From Bacillota bacterium (GTDB lineage: Bacteria > Bacillota > UBA4882 > UBA8346), in assembly GCA_023435225.1 (NCBI GenBank), contig JAEYRX010000053.1, forward strand, positions 1-37,123: 37,123 bases of DNA. Direction: 5' to 3'. The notes under the pieces were generated by a model that was not told where the DNA came from, did no database searches, and saw only the letters and a program-made list of their open reading frames with translations. Shown here piece by piece: positions 23,277 through 31,406 of this stretch. The position numbers were made by a program, and so were the translations under genes. Each line of letters opens with the position of its first letter. The stretch's first letter is position 1.

Positions 23277-24530
23277 TTAGTAATTTTTTTTCGCTAATTC
23301 TTCCATATCCGCCAAGATCGAATCAAGATTTGATGGATTTTGAATGTATTTCTTACAAGCATCCCAAAAACCACCTTGATTTCCAACTGCCGGAGGCATT
23401 AGATCGGAAGCGTCAAATGCATAAATATCAGCTTTGGTTAAGATACTAGCCGAATTTTTACTGACAACATTCGGGTAAGTATCCAGCGAAACGCCTTTAT
23501 TCTGGGATAGGAATCCGTTCTTAACCGCAATTTCATTGGCTTTAACCGTGGTTAAAAACTTCATTAACTTCTTTACCGCCGGTTTATTGGAAAAGGCAAC
23601 AAATACATCGGCTCCACCTACTACCGGAACACCGTATTTGGAATCAATGGACGGGAAGGCAAAAAAGTCCATATCTTCGCCTAATTTAACATTAGAAAGC
23701 TGAGAAGTTACTATGCCACCCATAAAATCGCCTTCATAATACATATATGCCTTAGGATTATCCTGGAAGACCGCTATTGCTCCATTTTGGAAAGTAGTAG
23801 CCAAGGTCCCGTCTATCCCACCGGCTAAATTTTTAGGATTACCAACAATCTCGCCCCATACTTGGAAAGCTTTTTTGACCGCTGGGTCAGTCCAGGATAT
23901 TTCGTGATTAATCCACTTATCATAGGTATCAGGTCCGGCGGTCCGGATCATGATATTTTCAATCCAGTCCGATAATGGCCAACCAATATCCGCCCCTATA
24001 GACCAAGGAGTTTTACCGGCAGCGACAATTTTTTTATCTAATGCAATTAATTCATCCCAAGTTTTCGGAACAGTCCAACCATTCTTTTTAAATTCTTTCG
24101 GGTTATACCAAACAACCGATTTATTAGCCACTTTGAAATAAACACCATATAACTTACCACCATAACTTCCAAGACTAATCCAGGTTTTAGCATAGTTTTT
24201 CAGATCAGACTTACTTAGATAGTTAAGTTGTTTAAGTACCCCTTGTTTAGCTAGTTCCTGTAATTTACCGGGGTTTGGCAAAATAGCAATATCAGGAAGA
24301 GTCTTCGCTTTTACTCCGGCAGCCAGTACTGCATTTAAATCCCGAGTAGTATTAAAAGTTACTTTTACCCCGGCTGCGTCGGCAATCTTCATAAAGGTGT
24401 CTAATTCACTGCCTCCCCAAGTACCAGTAACCGATATGGCGGCAGCCTCGCCAAATACGCACTGAGCCATTAAGACTACTACAATCAGGGTTGCCAGCAA
24501 TAAACCACTTCTTAGCTTTGCTTTTTTCAC
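23277..24530 (-). CDS. Sugar ABC transporter substrate-binding protein (alpha-glucoside type)
   Basis: The 417-aa cluster-B/family-1 extracellular binding protein has a signal peptide (KLRSGLLLATLIVVVLMAQ, cleavage near GEAAA), SYGGKLYGVYFKVANKSVVWYN, a FPSIDSKYG..VGGADVFVAF segment and C-terminal DLMPPAVGNQGGFWDAC. The end resembles AglE-like alpha-glucoside binding proteins (from memory). Start is GTG at 24530, eight bases after GAGGAG; a GTG at 24539 overlaps that site. It heads the operon with the two permeases. No ATPase is encoded here, so a shared MsmX-type ATPase is expected. Confidence 0.88.
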   Translation of the reverse strand: MKKAKLRSGLLLATLIVVVLMAQCVFGEAAAISVTGTWGGSELDTFMKIADAAGVKVTFNTTRDLNAVLAAGVKAKTLPDIAILPNPGKLQELAKQGVLKQLNYLSKSDLKNYAKTWISLGSYGGKLYGVYFKVANKSVVWYNPKEFKKNGWTVPKTWDELIALDKKIVAAGKTPWSIGADIGWPLSDWIENIMIRTAGPDTYDKWINHEISWTDPAVKKAFQVWGEIVGNPKNLAGGIDGTLATTFQNGAIAVFQDNPKAYMYYEGDFMGGIVTSQLSNVKLGEDMDFFAFPSIDSKYGVPVVGGADVFVAFSNKPAVKKLMKFLTTVKANEIAVKNGFLSQNKGVSLDTYPNVVSKNSASILTKADIYAFDASDLMPPAVGNQGGFWDACKKYIQNPSNLDSILADMEELAKKNY

Positions 24531-24564
24531 TCCACTCACTCCTCAATATTTTTTTGAATGGCAA

Positions 24565-24594
24565 AGTATAACCCACTCGATCTGATACTACCAA
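24565..24594 (-). promoter_or_regulatory. Candidate promoter of the ABC transporter operon
   Basis: On the minus strand TTGGTA and TATACT are 18 bases apart, with -10 ending about 35 bases before the GTG start. It fits sigma-A, and is plausible by position only. Confidence 0.35.
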
Positions 24595-24663
24595 GATTAA
24601 CTTTTTTTAAAAAGTCAAATTTTTTTATTTTGGGTAATATCTTGTCATCCTGTAAATTTTACG

Positions 24664-24692
24664 TTGAAAGCTCAAGAAACATGAGTGATAAT
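24664..24692 (+). promoter_or_regulatory. Candidate promoter of the response-regulator gene
   Basis: TTGAAA (24664-24669) and GATAAT (24687-24692) are separated by 17 bases, about 65 bases before the ATG. This is a near-consensus sigma-A pair. Confidence 0.4.
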
Positions 24693-24708
24693 ATAATCAG
24701 TAATTATA

Positions 24709-24734
24709 GGCCACAGAGACACGGAGACACAGAG
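24709..24734. repeat. GCCACAGAGACAC dispersed repeat in the response-regulator leader
   Basis: ggccacagagacacggagac followed by acagag. It is the reverse-complement style of the elements at 17085, 28342 and 29680. It lies between the candidate promoter and the start codon. Confidence 0.55.
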
Positions 24735-24758
24735 TTAAGTCTCGCCAAGGGAGCTATT

Positions 24759-26384
24759 ATGTTTAAAGTTATGATTGTTGACGACGAACCAATAATACTT
24801 GATAAGCTTCAATCCATTATTGATTGGGAGAAAAATGACTGCCAGGTTGTAGCTGTAGCTGATAACAGTACTACTGCTCTGAAATTAGCCCTGGAAACCC
24901 AACCGCAGATTATTTATTCGGATATTTGCATGCCTGCAATGAACGGAATTGAGCTGGCGGAAACCTTGAAGAATGAATTACCACATAGTATAGTGATTTT
25001 GGTTAGCGGGTATGATGATTTTAATTATGCGCAGCAAGCCATCGAAGCCGGAGTTTTTCGTTACCTTTTAAAACCGATAAATTTAGAAAGATTTATAAAG
25101 ACACTTCAAGAAGCAAAACAATACTTAATCTTATTTGAACAAGAATTAAAGGAGAAAGAAGTTTTAAAAACCAAACTAAAAGAGAGCCTGCCACGGTTAA
25201 AAGAAAAGTTCTTTACAGATTTGATTAGCGGTAAAATAAACCAAAAACTTTTAGAACAGCATCTAGCTTTCTTAGGATTAAATCTTACAACTCCTTTATA
25301 TGGAATTATAAATATCCATTTAGACGATTACAGCAATTTAACTACTTCGCTACCTGAGGAAGATTTGCAACTTTATTGTACTCATTTATTAAACCTGTTA
25401 AAGAACACTTTGGAAGAATATATCCCTTTTTGGTATGGGTTTCTAAACAACCCCCAAGAGGTAATAGGCTTGTTCGGAATTCAATCCGATAGTGACTTGG
25501 ATTTAATAATTCAAAAAATTCAGCAGGTCCAGCAAAAAATCCAGAATATTTACGGTATTACCTTTTCTGCCGGTCTAGGCCGTCTTTACTCCAAATTAGC
25601 GTTGGTAAATAATTCTTACCGTGAATCGTTACTGGCATTGGATTTCAAATTGTGGGCCGGGAAAAATGTGATTATTCCCTATCAGGATATCGAAAAAACT
25701 AATTCCGGTCACTTATTCTCTTACCCTGATTACGATACTTTTGTTACTATCCTTCGCGAAGGTAATGAGAAAAAAGCCTTTAGTTTTTTAACACATATAT
25801 TTATTTCGCTTAAATCTCAAGAGTATGCCTCAAGGGGTTTTCTACATTTAACTATGCTTGGACTGGTAAACCAGATAATAAGGGCTTTAATGGAGTTTAA
25901 TATCGCAATTGAAGATGTATTTGGGAAGGCTTTTGATCCGCTCCGAGAAGTTACTTCCATCGAGACTTTAGTGGATATGGAAGCATGGTTCAAAAATATT
26001 TTAATCAGAGCAATTGAAGAAATAAACCGGCATAAACAGGATGTCAGCAAAAATTTTGTTGAGAAAGCCAAGTGTTTTATAGAAGAAAACTATCCCGACC
26101 CCGAACTTAACCTAATAAAAGTTGCTGATAGCGTCTTTGTCAGTTCCAGTTATTTAAGCCATCTCTTTAAAGAAATTACCGGCAGCACGGTAATTGAATA
26201 TCTAACCAAAACCAGGATCCGGGCCGCTAAAAAACTGTTAAAAGAAACTCAGTCGAAAGTTTATGAAATTGCCGAAGCAGTGGGTTTTAGCGATTATCAT
26301 TATTTTGGCATCGTTTTTAAAAAAATTACCGGCTTGGCGCCATTGGAATACCGCGATAAAGTACAGTTTGATAATTATATTTAG
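24759..26384 (+). CDS. Response regulator with AraC-type DNA-binding domain (YesN-like)
   Basis: The 541-aa protein has a receiver domain (residues 1-120: VDDEP, phospho-acceptor Asp55 in YSDICMP, VSGYDDF, Lys in LLKPIN). A long middle region follows, then a C-terminal AraC/XylS double helix-turn-helix (about 435-535: IKVADSVFVSSSYLSHLFKE, VYEIAEAVGFSDYHYFGIVFKK). Start is ATG at 24759, five bases behind AAGGGAG; the open frame extends upstream without a start signal. It pairs with the convergent histidine kinase and faces away from the transporter operon, which it probably activates when sugar is sensed. Partner assignment is by proximity and by the common YesM/YesN pairing. Confidence 0.92.
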   Translation: MFKVMIVDDEPIILDKLQSIIDWEKNDCQVVAVADNSTTALKLALETQPQIIYSDICMPAMNGIELAETLKNELPHSIVILVSGYDDFNYAQQAIEAGVFRYLLKPINLERFIKTLQEAKQYLILFEQELKEKEVLKTKLKESLPRLKEKFFTDLISGKINQKLLEQHLAFLGLNLTTPLYGIINIHLDDYSNLTTSLPEEDLQLYCTHLLNLLKNTLEEYIPFWYGFLNNPQEVIGLFGIQSDSDLDLIIQKIQQVQQKIQNIYGITFSAGLGRLYSKLALVNNSYRESLLALDFKLWAGKNVIIPYQDIEKTNSGHLFSYPDYDTFVTILREGNEKKAFSFLTHIFISLKSQEYASRGFLHLTMLGLVNQIIRALMEFNIAIEDVFGKAFDPLREVTSIETLVDMEAWFKNILIRAIEEINRHKQDVSKNFVEKAKCFIEENYPDPELNLIKVADSVFVSSSYLSHLFKEITGSTVIEYLTKTRIRAAKKLLKETQSKVYEIAEAVGFSDYHYFGIVFKKITGLAPLEYRDKVQFDNYI

Positions 26385-26398
26385 CTATCCCAATTTCA

Positions 26399-28306
26399 TT
26401 AACTGCTGGTAATATCTCTAGGTTTCCAATTAACCGGCAAGATAACTTCTACTCGAGTACCTACTCCTTCTTTGCTGGAGTAATGCAACCCATATTCTTT
26501 CCCAAAATACAACTTAATCCGGGTATTAATATTCTCAATACTGTATCCCTTTCCGGAAGTTTCCGGATCAAGTCTGGGCTCAACAAGCGATTCTTCAAGT
26601 TCCGCTAATTTGACCGAATTCATTCCCACTCCGTTATCAGCTACTTCCAATTTAATTAAATTACCTACTCGGCTGCCGGAGATATAAATCCGTCCCAGAC
26701 CGTCATTCTTAAGTTTTATCCCGTGATAAATCGCATTTTCAATTAATGGTTGCAATGTTATTTTGGTAATTTGCTCGTTTCTTATCTCATCGTCTACATC
26801 TATAACATAATCCAATCGTTCCTGGTATCTTACTTGTTGGATCTTTAAATAACTTTCCGCATGTTCCAACTCCTTACCAATAGTAACAATATCCCGGCCT
26901 CCGCTCAACCCTAATCTGAAAAAATTGGCTAAGGACTCGATCAACTTTACTGCTACTTCCCGTTTGCCGGTTTCGATCATCCAGGAGATAGATTCCAGTG
27001 TATTATAAAGAAAATGAGGATTGATTTGGGTATGTAGTGCTTTTAAAGCTACTTTCCGTTTGAATAATTGTTCTTCATACATCTCCTCCAATAAGAGATT
27101 GATTCGATCAATCATCCGGTTCAACTGATCGGAAAGATTTTTAATTTCCTTGCTGCCGCTTTCATCGGTGCGAATAGTTAAGTCTCCGGTTTCTACTTTT
27201 CCCAGAAAAGAACAGATATTTTGGAGCGGCCTGGTTAATCGGTTGGCCACGATAATAGTAACAATTATCAAGACGGCAATTATAGCTAAACCATCAATTA
27301 AAATCCGGTTGCGAATAACTTTAGCCTTACTCTGAAACTCCCGGTTATTAATAATTCCAATCAGTTTCCAGTTATTGACCCCAATTTCTTCAAAATGAAT
27401 ATAGCTTCTGCCACCCTTAAATTTTCCAAGTAAACTACCCTCAGCCGATTGTTTTACTATATCAAGGCTCTTCCGGTCAAGCGGGAGAGAACGCATAATC
27501 AGCTCCTTATCCCAGCCTGCCAATACCTGCAAATCCTTATTAATAATATATATTCTACCGGTGTCGCCTAGTTGTACTTCTTCCACCAAATCAGAGAGAC
27601 CGGCCAAATTAATACTGGCTATTAAATAACCAATTTCCGTTTTGTACTGCTCATCATTAACATATTTAACCACCGCAAATTGGTTTAATTCTTCCCGGCG
27701 AACCACTTCATCCAGGTTAAGCATTAATAATGAACCTAATTCATTAAAGAAAACCCCCGACCAAACTACTCTTCCTTGGGCTTTTTTAGCTTTGGAGAGC
27801 AGATCCGGGACCAAATAGCGTTCAATACCGTATACGGAAAAGTGATTTCTCCTTGTTAGTACCACTCTTTGTTTACTGTAGAAGATTAGCTCATCCACCA
27901 AATTTTTTAAATAATGTAACTCGTCTCGGGTAGTGTAATTATTTAAATCAATGCAATCAGCAAAAAACTCCGATAATTGGCGGTTGGAAATCCCCGAAAA
28001 AGGACGGTTAAGGTTTTGAATCCGTTGATCGGTGGCGATAAATTTCAGGGTATTCTCTATATTATTTAACTTGGAGACCAAATCATTTCGGATATTTTTA
28101 AAGGTGGCGGCTGAGTTTTTGACAAAGTCCTTCTGTAGAACATCAATTGCTTGAATATAGGAGATAACAGAAAATAATATTATGGCGAAGATGGATATAA
28201 CTGCAAAAATACATACCAATAAAGCCTTGAAACTAAGTTTGTTCAGACTGTCTTTCAATACTATCAATTTATAATTTTTAAAAAGATTATTTCTCTGTAA
28301 CTCCAT
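26399..28306 (-). CDS. Sensor histidine kinase (YesM/LytS type)
   Basis: The 635-aa membrane kinase has TM1 (about 29-50), an extracellular Cache-like sensor of about 280 residues and TM2 (about 336-354). A HAMP domain follows, then the His_kinase domain with phospho-acceptor His431 in QINPHFLYNTLESI. The ATP-binding motifs are LIENAIYHG (about 521-529), ADNGVGM and a C-terminal GVGTRVEVILP. Start is ATG with AAGGTG seven bases upstream. Its gene converges with the response regulator over a 14-base gap. It lies just downstream of the unpaired binding-protein gene (28432-29661), so that protein could present sugar to this kinase (inference). Confidence 0.92.
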   Translation of the reverse strand: MELQRNNLFKNYKLIVLKDSLNKLSFKALLVCIFAVISIFAIILFSVISYIQAIDVLQKDFVKNSAATFKNIRNDLVSKLNNIENTLKFIATDQRIQNLNRPFSGISNRQLSEFFADCIDLNNYTTRDELHYLKNLVDELIFYSKQRVVLTRRNHFSVYGIERYLVPDLLSKAKKAQGRVVWSGVFFNELGSLLMLNLDEVVRREELNQFAVVKYVNDEQYKTEIGYLIASINLAGLSDLVEEVQLGDTGRIYIINKDLQVLAGWDKELIMRSLPLDRKSLDIVKQSAEGSLLGKFKGGRSYIHFEEIGVNNWKLIGIINNREFQSKAKVIRNRILIDGLAIIAVLIIVTIIVANRLTRPLQNICSFLGKVETGDLTIRTDESGSKEIKNLSDQLNRMIDRINLLLEEMYEEQLFKRKVALKALHTQINPHFLYNTLESISWMIETGKREVAVKLIESLANFFRLGLSGGRDIVTIGKELEHAESYLKIQQVRYQERLDYVIDVDDEIRNEQITKITLQPLIENAIYHGIKLKNDGLGRIYISGSRVGNLIKLEVADNGVGMNSVKLAELEESLVEPRLDPETSGKGYSIENINTRIKLYFGKEYGLHYSSKEGVGTRVEVILPVNWKPRDITSS

Positions 28307-28341
28307 TGTTTTTCACCTTCATTTAAACAACCACTCTGAGT

Positions 28342-28387
28342 CTCCATGTCTCTGTGGCCTATAAAATTTAGCCACTGAGACACAGAG
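28342..28387. repeat. CTCTGTGTCTC inverted repeat between binding-protein and kinase genes
   Basis: ctccatgtctctgtggc (28342-28358) and gccactgagacacagag (28371-28387) pair at 14 of 17 positions with a 12-nt loop. Same family as 17085-17126. Confidence 0.6.
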
Positions 28388-28431
28388 AAAGACTTATATC
28401 AACCATTTGCCTTAGTTTTAATAAATCTGAT

Positions 28432-29661
28432 TTATTGCGCCAGGATCTTTTTCATGTCGGTTTCAATATTTCGGATGGCGGTTTTGGCATCCAGCTGTCC
28501 GGTAATGGCTTTATGGAAGTTAAATTGCATCGTTTCGGAGATAGCAGGATAAAAAGGCGAAACCGGTCGGGGTTTCGAGCGGTAATAAGCATTGAGAAAT
28601 TCCGAATAATAAGGATTAACCTTTGTTACTTCCGGTTCCCGGTAAACCGCCATTCTAGTCGGAAGACGGCCGCCAATCATAGAATTAACTTTCTGCCCAT
28701 GCATACCAGTCATGAATTCAATGAATTTCCAAGCGGCTTCCTTATTACGTGAGAAGTGATTAATCATCATATTCCAACCACCCAAACACCCGCCGCTGGA
28801 AACTCCATGCGGACCGACCGGCAATGGGGCAACTCCGATCCGGCCTTTTACCGGTGAATAGTCCTGATTTAGTAAATTCCAGTTATACGGCCAATTACGG
28901 AGAAAAAGAATCTTTCCGTCCTGAAACGCTAATCTTGAATCCTCTTCCTGAAAGTCAATTACATCATCCGGGGAGATTCTAATTAAATCCATCAAAATTT
29001 GCAAACCCTCTACGGATTCCGGAGAGTTAATAACCACTTTATTATTATCTAATATTTCCCCCCCATTGTTAAAGATAAATTCCAGAGCGTTACATACCAA
29101 TCCTTCGTATTGATTCCCTTGAAAAGCATAACCGTATTTTACTTTGCCGTTTTTTATGTTTTCCTCTGCCAGATTAATCAGCTTGGCCCAGGTCTTCGGA
29201 GGTTTACTAATCAGATCCTTCCGGTAAAATAAGACCCCAAAATCGGTATACCAGGGAACCGCCCAAATTTGTTTATTAAAAGTGCAGCTTTTAATAGCTC
29301 CAGGTAAAAACTTTTTTTGTTCAGTATTTTTAAATAAAGAGTTTAACGGCTCTATCCACCCGCAAGAGGCAAACTCCGGAGTCCAGATAATATCTCCGGA
29401 TAGAACATCAAAGCTATTGGAACAAGACATAAATGATCGTAAATAAAAATTATGGCAATCATCCGAACCGGAAGATAACATTTTATGCTTAACTACAATA
29501 GCTGACTGCTTGGAGTTAAACTCCTTAACCAACTGTCTGATAGCGCCTAAAGCATCTTCCGAAGGGGTAGTTAAAACAATTGTGACTTTAGGGGCACTAG
29601 CAACAGCAACCATTGGAAAAATCAAGAGCAAAAAAAGCCCCCAATACCACCTGGTTTTCAT
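28432..29661 (-). CDS. Second sugar ABC substrate-binding protein, without permeases of its own
   Basis: The 409-aa protein has a signal peptide (MKTRWYWGLFLLLIFPMVAV, cleavage after ASA) and the features of family-1 extracellular sugar-binding proteins: DVLSGDIIWTPEFASCGWIEPL, KQIWAVPWYTDFGVLFYRKDL, and a C-terminal GGRLPTRMAVY segment. Start is ATG after GGGAGG. It is encoded between pgmB and the histidine kinase, all on the minus strand, and no permease follows. It may feed the same permease pair or act as the sensor partner of the kinase. The ligand is unknown. Confidence 0.88.
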   Translation of the reverse strand: MKTRWYWGLFLLLIFPMVAVASAPKVTIVLTTPSEDALGAIRQLVKEFNSKQSAIVVKHKMLSSGSDDCHNFYLRSFMSCSNSFDVLSGDIIWTPEFASCGWIEPLNSLFKNTEQKKFLPGAIKSCTFNKQIWAVPWYTDFGVLFYRKDLISKPPKTWAKLINLAEENIKNGKVKYGYAFQGNQYEGLVCNALEFIFNNGGEILDNNKVVINSPESVEGLQILMDLIRISPDDVIDFQEEDSRLAFQDGKILFLRNWPYNWNLLNQDYSPVKGRIGVAPLPVGPHGVSSGGCLGGWNMMINHFSRNKEAAWKFIEFMTGMHGQKVNSMIGGRLPTRMAVYREPEVTKVNPYYSEFLNAYYRSKPRPVSPFYPAISETMQFNFHKAITGQLDAKTAIRNIETDMKKILAQ

Positions 29662-29679
29662 TGTCTACCTCCCTATCTT

Positions 29680-29696
29680 TCTCCGTGTCTCCGTGT
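29680..29696. repeat. CTCCGTGTCTCCGTG dispersed repeat (half element)
   Basis: tctccgtgtctccgtgt, a single arm of the CTCTGTGTCTC family, between pgmB and the second binding-protein gene. Confidence 0.45.
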
Positions 29697-29713
29697 TGAA
29701 GAACTGGATTTTT

Positions 29714-30373
29714 TTATAGCTCCCGGCATTGTTCTAAAAAACTTTCCGTCGATATTGCCGACAAATCCGGCATTTTAATACTGGCGGCTTGATTTTCCGA
29801 GGCGGATCCTACTCCCAATACTTTCATTCCACCGGCTAAAGCTGCTTGAACTCCGGCGTCGGCGTCTTCGATTACTAAACAGTTCTTTGGAGGAAGACCT
29901 AAACGCTCAGCCGCTAATAAAAACACTTCCGGTTCCGGTTTACTCTTCTTAATGTCGTTACCGTCAACCACTGTGTCAAAGAATGAATCGAGCCCAATCT
30001 GTTTCAATATTATTGGCGTATTCTTACTTGAAGAACCGATTGCTACTTTTAACCCTTCTTGCTTCAATTCTTTTAAAAACTTCATTACCCCCGGCAGAAT
30101 ATCTTGGGGGGTTAAGCTTTGGATTAGTTCTTGATAATATCCGTTCTTCCGGTTCGCCAATTGAATTTTTTCTTCAGTCGTATATGTTTTGGACGCTTTT
30201 TCCAAAATAATTTCCAAACTCTCCAACCGGCTCACACCACGTAATCTCTCATTTATCTGACGGTCAAAATAAATTCCTTCTTCAGCAGCCAGCCTTTTCC
30301 AAGCTTGAAAATGGTGTTCATCGGTAGAAACTATTACTCCGTCCAAATCAAAAATAACAGCCTGTAGTTCCAT
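29714..30373 (-). CDS. pgmB: Beta-phosphoglucomutase
   Basis: The 219-aa HAD-superfamily enzyme interconverts beta-glucose-1-phosphate and glucose-6-phosphate. Motifs are FDLDGVI with nucleophile Asp9 and acid/base Asp11, a RLRGVSRLES cap segment, GSSSKN, KPEPEVFLLAAERLG and VIEDADAGVQAA. Start is ATG at 30373 because AGGAAAGG sits nine bases before it; a TTG three codons earlier is too close. Its substrate is the product of the GH65 phosphorylase in the same region, so the two form one pathway. It lies at the head of the minus-strand run pgmB / binding protein / kinase. Confidence 0.93.
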   Translation of the reverse strand: MELQAVIFDLDGVIVSTDEHHFQAWKRLAAEEGIYFDRQINERLRGVSRLESLEIILEKASKTYTTEEKIQLANRKNGYYQELIQSLTPQDILPGVMKFLKELKQEGLKVAIGSSSKNTPIILKQIGLDSFFDTVVDGNDIKKSKPEPEVFLLAAERLGLPPKNCLVIEDADAGVQAALAGGMKVLGVGSASENQAASIKMPDLSAISTESFLEQCREL

Positions 30374-30470
30374 CTTAATCAACCTTTCCTGATTTCAAAT
30401 TCATATTGTTTTGAATTCTCAAGTCATCATAAAAATCCTGCCATAAATTTTTACGGTTCAAAGAAGAAAG

Positions 30471-30666
30471 AATCAGGAGACTGGAGTCAGGAATCAGTAG
30501 GAAATAATAATTTATGGATGTTTTTATATTAGATCAATTTTTAAGAATAAAACAAAAAACTCCATTTAGGAGTTTTAAACATAGTAATCCTTATTTATCA
30601 TGATTACTAAATATTAGTTCTTATTAAGAATTTATCCTGATCGCTGTCTCCTGACTCCTGATTACT
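30471..30666. repeat. Inverted GGAGTCAGGA repeat, locus 2
   Basis: aatcaggagactggagtcagg (30471-30491) and the arm ctgtctcctgactcctgatt (about 30644-30663) are related by inversion, with the terminator of spoIIR between them. The phrase is shared with 23121-23216. The gap 30374-30670 holds no gene. Confidence 0.6.
30550..30576 (-). terminator. Rho-independent terminator of the sigG-spoIIR unit
   Basis: On the minus strand AAAACTCC-taaat-GGAGTTTT is followed by TTGTTTTATT. It lies about 95 bases past the spoIIR stop. Confidence 0.65.
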
Positions 30667-30670
30667 GTTC

Positions 30671-31315
30671 TTATATCGCGCCAAAAAACTTCCCCCAACC
30701 TTTCCAAAACTCATCCATAATCAATCCCTTTTCCTTTACCAATTTCTCCAAAGCCACTAAATGGTATTCAATTTTAGGGTTTTTGTCGGCATTATCATTA
30801 CCCTTGAAACTAGGGGCATCCTTATCAAGTAAGCATAAGGGCGGGTATAAAACACACCACCAATTTTTGCCGGCGCCTTCACCAAGAATGATTCGTAATC
30901 CTTTATATTCTCCTGCCGGTAGCACTCCAAACGGATAGACCCGATCCGGGAAATCAAACTTACCAAGGTAAACGTGAACAGGCATATTTTTACCATTTCG
31001 AGTAAGCTCTTTTCTCGCCGTTTCTCTTAATAATTCCAGATTTCGGGTCAAAATCACCTCTGCCTGTTTCGAATCTTCTACATTAATTAACAGGGGTTCC
31101 GTTACTTTAATAATCCTGTCCCGAACTTTTAGCTTAACCGTCTGGTCGGAAGGGGAATTACTATTGGCGATAACATGAAGTCTTATTAAACTAGCTCTAT
31201 TATAAGTCTGCAATAACGGCGCTTCCATCCATGCCGTTCCCGATCCCAAACCGCCTAAAATCATAAATACTATAATAATTAGCCCTGAAGTTAACAACCT
31301 ATATTTAAAAGACAT
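30671..31315 (-). CDS. spoIIR: Stage II sporulation protein R
   Basis: The 214-aa signalling protein is secreted by the forespore and triggers SpoIIGA to process pro-sigma-E in the mother cell. It has an N-terminal membrane or signal segment (LLTSGLIIIVFMILGG) and the family hallmarks LIRLHVIANSNSPSDQ, LKVRDRI, VYPFGVLPAGEYKGLRIILG and GKNWWCVLYPPLC. Start is ATG at 31315, preceded by GGGGTGAGC; an ATG eleven codons earlier has no ribosome binding site. It lies directly downstream of sigG in the same direction, which is not the Bacillus subtilis arrangement. Confidence 0.93.
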   Translation of the reverse strand: MSFKYRLLTSGLIIIVFMILGGLGSGTAWMEAPLLQTYNRASLIRLHVIANSNSPSDQTVKLKVRDRIIKVTEPLLINVEDSKQAEVILTRNLELLRETARKELTRNGKNMPVHVYLGKFDFPDRVYPFGVLPAGEYKGLRIILGEGAGKNWWCVLYPPLCLLDKDAPSFKGNDNADKNPKIEYHLVALEKLVKEKGLIMDEFWKGWGKFFGAI

Positions 31316-31368
31316 CCCTAAAAGCTCACCCCAATATAAATTCTTCATAAATCAATCGAAAGGTTTTT

Positions 31369-31406
31369 AATTCTCAATTTTCAATTGTCAATTCTCAATT
31401 CTCATT
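31369..31406. repeat. AATTCTCAATTTTCAATTGTC dispersed repeat overlapping the end of sigG
   Basis: The phrase aattctcaattttcaattgt, then caattctcaattctcatt, contains a CAATTG palindrome. The last codons of sigG (..Asn-Glu-Asn-stop) fall inside it, so the repeat provides the stop codon. Confidence 0.6.

Noticed and set aside
24558..24758. N-terminal extension of the response regulator
   Set aside because: The frame is open but starts without a ribosome binding site and runs through a dispersed repeat; the ATG at 24759 has AAGGGAG and begins the receiver domain properly.
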